From positions 68,423,823 through 68,487,822 of the forward strand of contig NC_037092.1 of the NCBI RefSeq assembly GCF_002994745.2: a stretch of DNA of 64,000 nt, given 5' to 3'. Both the position numbers and the translations under genes were made by a program. Below the pieces are notes generated by a model. The model did no database searches. It had not been told where the DNA came from and saw only the letters and a program-made list of their open reading frames with translations. Shown here piece after piece: positions 60,001 through 64,000 of this stretch (position 1 is the first letter of the stretch; the number at the start of each line of letters is the position of its first letter). Origin of the DNA: Rosa chinensis. Taxonomy: Eukaryota; Streptophyta; Magnoliopsida; Rosales; Rosaceae.

Positions 60001-61255
60001 GATGACCAGTCATTCAACCTCAATCCAAGCATGATATAGCAAGCCAAAGAAAAAAAATTAACCAAGAGATGTTAACTTATACCCTCGATTTTGCCCCTCG
60101 AGTTTATGCAGAGAATATAAACTATAATACAGGCTATCCTAACGAGCGCAAGTACAAGGTAGGCTGAAAAAGGAGGGGGGGGGGGGGGTTGGTGGGGAAG
60201 GGTGGGGGAATGGACAAACATAGGAACTATTACCAAAGATGAGGAGAAAATACTAGAAAGACTAGTTGAATGGCTCAAAGATGCGGTAGAACCATATATA
60301 TGGTCATGTACATACCTTACTTTTACAGTGTTTTATATTCATTATTTTGCATCATCATCTTCAGGTTACTAGGCTTGTACGCTTGCAGCGCAAGGAAACA
60401 ATGAAGCATACAGTACATTCTTCCGCTAATGATTATATCGTTCAGTTATATACGGGAGCATGTATATATATCTACGATTCATGAATGCCGCTACTAATTT
60501 ATAAAACAGGAAAGAAGCATATAGGAGTATAGAGAAATGCTGCTCTTTCTTTTTTCTTTATACGGAAATCTAATGAAATGCCCATTTTGTTTCTATTAAC
60601 GTTCTCCAAATCCTTTGTTCCTGTCACTATATGCTCCAGTTTTGGTGGAAGAACTTGTACACAATTCTAGACTATGCAAGTTGTAATATTTCGTTGCAAG
60701 TGCGCGCCTGACAAAAAGAACAGTTATTAGTTTTGCGACGACATATAGCATCAGGTTTAGATTCTAAGCGCTCTGGTAACAGGTCATGAGCACTCTCAGG
60801 GCCTCTGGTGGTTGATCTGCAATATCAACATCCCCCTCCAGTGCAGGTGGGTCATCATCATTCCCCTGAAGAGGGTCAGGTGGTTTATATGGTATATATA
60901 TGGTTTTCTTTCTTTATCTTGGAGCTGAGGACGAGAAGCAAAACTGATTAGAGGAGTTCTCTAAGCATTTCAGTGAATATCATCACCGAAAGAAGGGCTA
61001 CATATCCATCGATGAACCTACAGAGCAATGAAGCCATACAAAAATTTAGTGTCAAGAAATCCCACTTCAACGGGTCTTCCTCTGATTATACCCTCTTCGT
61101 TCTCAGCGTAAAGAATATATAGAGTCTGGCAATTCATGAATTGTTGAAATGTATCAGCTGGAAAGAACAATAGTGCAATTTAATGCAGTATCAATAAGAG
61201 TCATAGCAAGGAGAGCAAGTCCCAAGTCAAGAGCTGCGACATTAGTGAAGGAGAG
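60001..61255. other. Intergenic between RIBA3 fragment and U3
   Basis: No gene recognised. A G14 run followed by GGTTGGTGGGGAAGGG (60175-60209) is notable. Confidence 0.4.
60175..60209 (+). repeat. G-rich tract, possible G-quadruplex
   Basis: Fourteen consecutive G are followed by GG, GGGG, GGG and GGGGG runs separated by one to three bases, enough for a four-stranded G structure in principle. Confidence 0.8.
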
Positions 61256-61257
61256 AC

Positions 61258-61299
61258 TCCCACATCGAATACAAGTGAACAAAACCGTGGTTTAAATAA
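61258..61299 (+). promoter_or_regulatory. Plant snRNA-type promoter (USE plus TATA) of U3
   Basis: The upstream sequence element TCCCACATCG (61258-61267) and a TATA-like TTTAAATAA (61291-61299) are separated by 23 bp. In plants a 23-24 bp spacing marks RNA polymerase III snRNA genes (U6, U3); the pol II type is about 10 bp longer. Confidence 0.88.
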
Positions 61300-61320
61300 A
61301 AAGGCACGTGTTGATGGATC

Positions 61321-61537
61321 ACGACCTTACTTGAACAGGATCTGTTCTATAGGATCGTACCTCTGTGTCTTTGACTTCTAAGGAGACAGGATCATAACCC
61401 TGGTGGATGAATCATAGCCATGCGATCAGAGCGTGATTAACGGTTTGGTGATCCTAGGGTCACCCCATAGCTGTAGATGATCGTTCTCAGCTTGGTCTTA
61501 CTAAGCTTGGGGTGGTCGCTTGGCTGTCTGACAGGTT
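61321..61537 (+). ncRNA. U3 small nucleolar RNA
   Basis: The 5' end ACGACCTTACTTGAACAGG, followed by ATCTGTTCTATAGG and ATCGTACCTCTG, is the conserved plant U3 5' domain (boxes A' and A). Further on are a C'-like GGATGAATCA (61405), box B GAGCGTGA (61429-61436), box C GATGATCG (61476-61483) and box D GTCTGA (61527-61532), ending GTCTGACAGG. The predicted RNA is about 217 nt, the usual plant length. It starts about 22 bp after the TATA motif. U3 guides cleavage of the pre-18S rRNA in the nucleolar SSU processome. The box order is complete, and the gene looks functional. Confidence 0.95.
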
Positions 61538-61545
61538 CCCCTCGT

Positions 61546-61551
61546 TTTTTC
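61546..61551 (+). terminator. RNA polymerase III terminator of U3
   Basis: T6 run 9 nt beyond the predicted U3 3' end, with further T-runs shortly after. Confidence 0.75.
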
Positions 61552-63600
61552 TCTTTCTTTTTTCATCTTTCTCCGCCGCGAGGCATGCTTCACGTGAAAT
61601 CACTGAACTTATTATAAATGTAGGAGCTCATCAAGGTATCATTTAGGCTTGTTTCTGTTACCGACTGTGCATGGTTCCAGCCTCAGTAATCCATATTCAT
61701 CATAACTCAATCAAGTTCTACCCTTATTATTGTCACTAGATTCTTACAGAATTTCAAAGATGTCACCCGCCAATGTTCATACTTCATAGCACGGTTCTGA
61801 AAAGTAAACCAGACCTACTTTCACTCTGACTTGGATTTTATGTATAAAGAGAGAATGCAGAAAGCCAGAAAGAGTCACAGACCCTGGCTCGATTTGTCTG
61901 ATAAATTACAGTGAGGTGCTGCAATGGATTGAGCAAGAATTCCATGACAAAAACCAATAATTAGCAACTAAATTACTTGATTACTAATCAATTACTACCA
62001 TCCTCAGGTAGCATACTTAAAAGTAGGATACTACAAAGAAAATAACTAGCTAACAGTATTTCCAGCTGTTTCTAATGAAACGTACTCTCAAAATGTTGAT
62101 TGCAACGTGAACAAGCAAGGCATCGAGGACATCCATATTCGCAAAATTTGCCTACACTTTTATTGAAATCAAAGGGCAAGAAGAACTCGGTTCATTATTA
62201 AGCTGCACCCACAGGCACCAAGAATCCAATACAGAAGGGACATGCTTGGTGCAGTACTGCAGTAGGACTAGATAATGAATCCGGTGCAGCTCCTACATAA
62301 TTTATAATAGGTTCAGTGATTTCATGTGGAATATCCTATCTTAAGATGTACGCATAAGGCAGGCTGCACCAAGCTGTATTCATCGTCTAATCCTACTCAA
62401 GATTCCCGAATGTTTATTACTGTACGTGTTGTGGAAATGAAAAGGCACCGTCACCCCATATAGGTTTGATCAAAAATACAAAGTTTTCAGTCTTTCAGAT
62501 GGTAGAGAAACAACTGTTCAAGTGTGATCATGTTGAGCTTATTGAGTTGAGGGTCGTAGCCCACTTTAATCCAAGACCGACTATGCGATCAGGATTATGT
62601 TGAAATTTAATATGAACAACTCATGTTTTTTTTTTTAACTAAAGGATTCATAGTATTAATATGACCCTAATTATGGGTTAGAAACTTAGAATGGTACATA
62701 AGCGACTACTCCATAATGATAAAATGAGCACCGAGTTGTCTATGCTAAAAAACAAAAACATTTTATCTCGTAGACAATCTATTCAACTTGACTTCACACG
62801 CCAAACACGTAATTGTAGTATGAGGAAACTAAACACTTTTACAAAAGTTTCTAGAAGGGTTTTTGCTACCATAGACCAAAATAGAAAAAATAAACTAGAC
62901 AACTACAAGAAAGACACTCATGCGAAGAGACGAACATGTGACAAGACAATCTACCTTACAAGGACAAGAAATGCACACATAATGCATAGACGGGACGAAG
63001 CCCACTAACTCCCAACAAGACAGCTCAAAAAAAAAGAGGTCCGACCCAATTAGACCAATTGACTTGGCCCAAAACTCAAAGCCCAACCACAAGGGACATG
63101 CTTGGTGCATTGACAATGGGCTAACATTAGCATTGCAACACCGCCGCCATCTTTATCGCCAAAGGTAAACTGACATTATTTATGGTTTTTGTACAAGGAA
63201 CCACTTTCAAGTACTTATAAATTCACCCAAGAATTTGAAAGAGTCTTTTAGTACCCAAAAAGCAAATTACTTTGTTTAATCTCATATTGTGTGAATTCAG
63301 AAGTTCCATTCATACGATTTAATCGATAATCTACTTCTATCTTATACCTCTACTATTAGAAGAGTGACCCTATTTGTCTAGTTTTCAATAGAAGTCAGTT
63401 TCGTTTGTAGATTTTACAAAATTGATCTACTGGCAGTCCCTTTTTAAAAACCATTATAGTTTACCTATGAGTGTTTTTATAGGTTAGACATAAATAAGGG
63501 GGTGAAATTTGCACACCCCCCTATTTGCAAACTACACACCCTTTCACTTTTTTAATAATAATTCAACTCAACATTTTTTGCACTTTCTAAAATACCCTCA
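61552..63600. other. Intergenic after U3
   Basis: No gene of a known family. A plus-strand frame of 105 codons (62691-63008) has no recognisable motifs and lies in AT-rich DNA. The phrase 'gggacatgcttggtgca' occurs twice (62237 and 63095). Confidence 0.4.
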
Positions 63601-63621
63601 ATGTCATATTTTTCTTTTTGG

Positions 63622-63746
<125 letters not shown>

Positions 63747-63822
63747 GTTGGGTCGTGTTTCCATTATCATCAATCTCAGTCTCTTTATTCATTTATGAAG
63801 CTTTCGTCTTCGTCTTGTTGAA

Positions 63823-63942
63823 ATGGGTTCGAGCAGTAGTCGACTGGGTTCGCGCCCATCTCAGCTCCGACCCAACCGCACCGCCAATCGCTCCCTACTC
63901 TCCTCTCTCGTCTGCGGAGGCTCTTCCTCACCCCTTTCCTGA
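63823..63942 (+). CDS. Possible first exon of an MGSSSSRLGSRPS protein
   Basis: The frame starts ATGGGTTCGAGC and encodes MGSSSSRLGSRPSQLRPNR, then a Ser-rich stretch with SSLVCGGSSS, before a TGA. MGSSxSRLGSRPSR starts with a potential N-myristoylation glycine and resembles the opening of a family of plant RING-type ubiquitin ligases. Here the frame closes after 39 codons, so this is either a truncated copy, a gene with an unrecognised splice donor before the stop, or chance. The window ends about 60 bp later. Confidence 0.35.
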   Translation: MGSSSSRLGSRPSQLRPNRTANRSLLSSLVCGGSSSPLS

Positions 63943-64000
63943 TCAACGCCAAGTGAAACAGTAACTATATGATCATTCTGCCATAGGCCACCAACAACCA

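Noticed and set aside
62150..62400. Repeated TTGGTGCAG/CTGCACCAAG as a microRNA precursor
   Set aside because: Stems are short and interrupted, and no known mature miRNA is recognised.
62691..63008. 105-codon ORF rich in Arg/Lys/Thr
   Set aside because: AT-rich, no motif, no splice or promoter context; likely chance.

Overview
This is plant nuclear DNA, AT-rich with long spliced genes separated by dense layers of transposable elements. Plant-specific RIBA and UTR gene types, a plant-type U3 snoRNA promoter, plant copia, gypsy, MULE, hAT and LINE remnants, and long (CT)n/(GA)n tracts point to a eudicot. The repeat style suggests Rosaceae, but that is inference from general appearance and not a proven assignment.

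Layout. From 1 to 14.2 kb lies a pile of nested transposons: a LINE remnant, a TIR (MULE-like) element in its A-tail, a second LINE scrap, and a copia element whose LTR was split by a gypsy-derived element (4720-9581, 5-bp target duplication). The gypsy element has lost gag-pol but keeps a three-exon gene antisense to its LTRs. A GC-rich LTR-like repeat cuts off the rest of the copia. From 14.8 to 17.6 kb is RAD51D (minus strand, 10 exons), with a MULE-type MITE immediately upstream. From 20.5 to 22.2 kb (minus) and 36.3 to 38.0 kb (plus) are two intact 355-codon bicupin (11S globulin/glutelin-like) paralogues in inverted orientation. They differ by the precise presence or absence of one intron. 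The 14 kb between them is filled by TIR elements, a SINE, hAT derivatives, foldback elements, microsatellites and a LINE pseudogene.

From 38 to 44 kb are a tRNA-His(GTG) gene and a 10-exon nucleotide-sugar transporter of the UTR5 type. From 44.7 to 49.3 kb are a LINE-mobilised retrosequence with a 21-bp target duplication and a composite TIR region rich in CAATAGACGTCTATTG palindromes. From 49.5 to 52.3 kb is a seven-exon chloroplast riboflavin gene of the RIBA3 type: its GTP cyclohydrolase II half is intact but its DHBP synthase half has lost key active-site residues. From 55.0 to 59.4 kb sits a very young but defective copia element, followed by a degraded second copy of the 3' end of RIBA3. 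At 61.3 kb is a U3 snoRNA gene with a pol III-type plant USE/TATA promoter. The window ends with a (CT)59 tract ahead of a possible short start of another gene.

The host genes serve DNA repair (RAD51D), flavin synthesis (RIBA3), nucleotide-sugar transport (UTR5), rRNA processing (U3) and translation (tRNA-His). They do not form one pathway. I found no convincing previously undescribed defence or metabolic system. The most interesting signals are the antisense spliced gene and hairpin-forming 61-bp repeats of the gypsy derivative, the intron difference between the cupin pair, the defective-yet-young copia, and a near-perfect 193-bp foldback.
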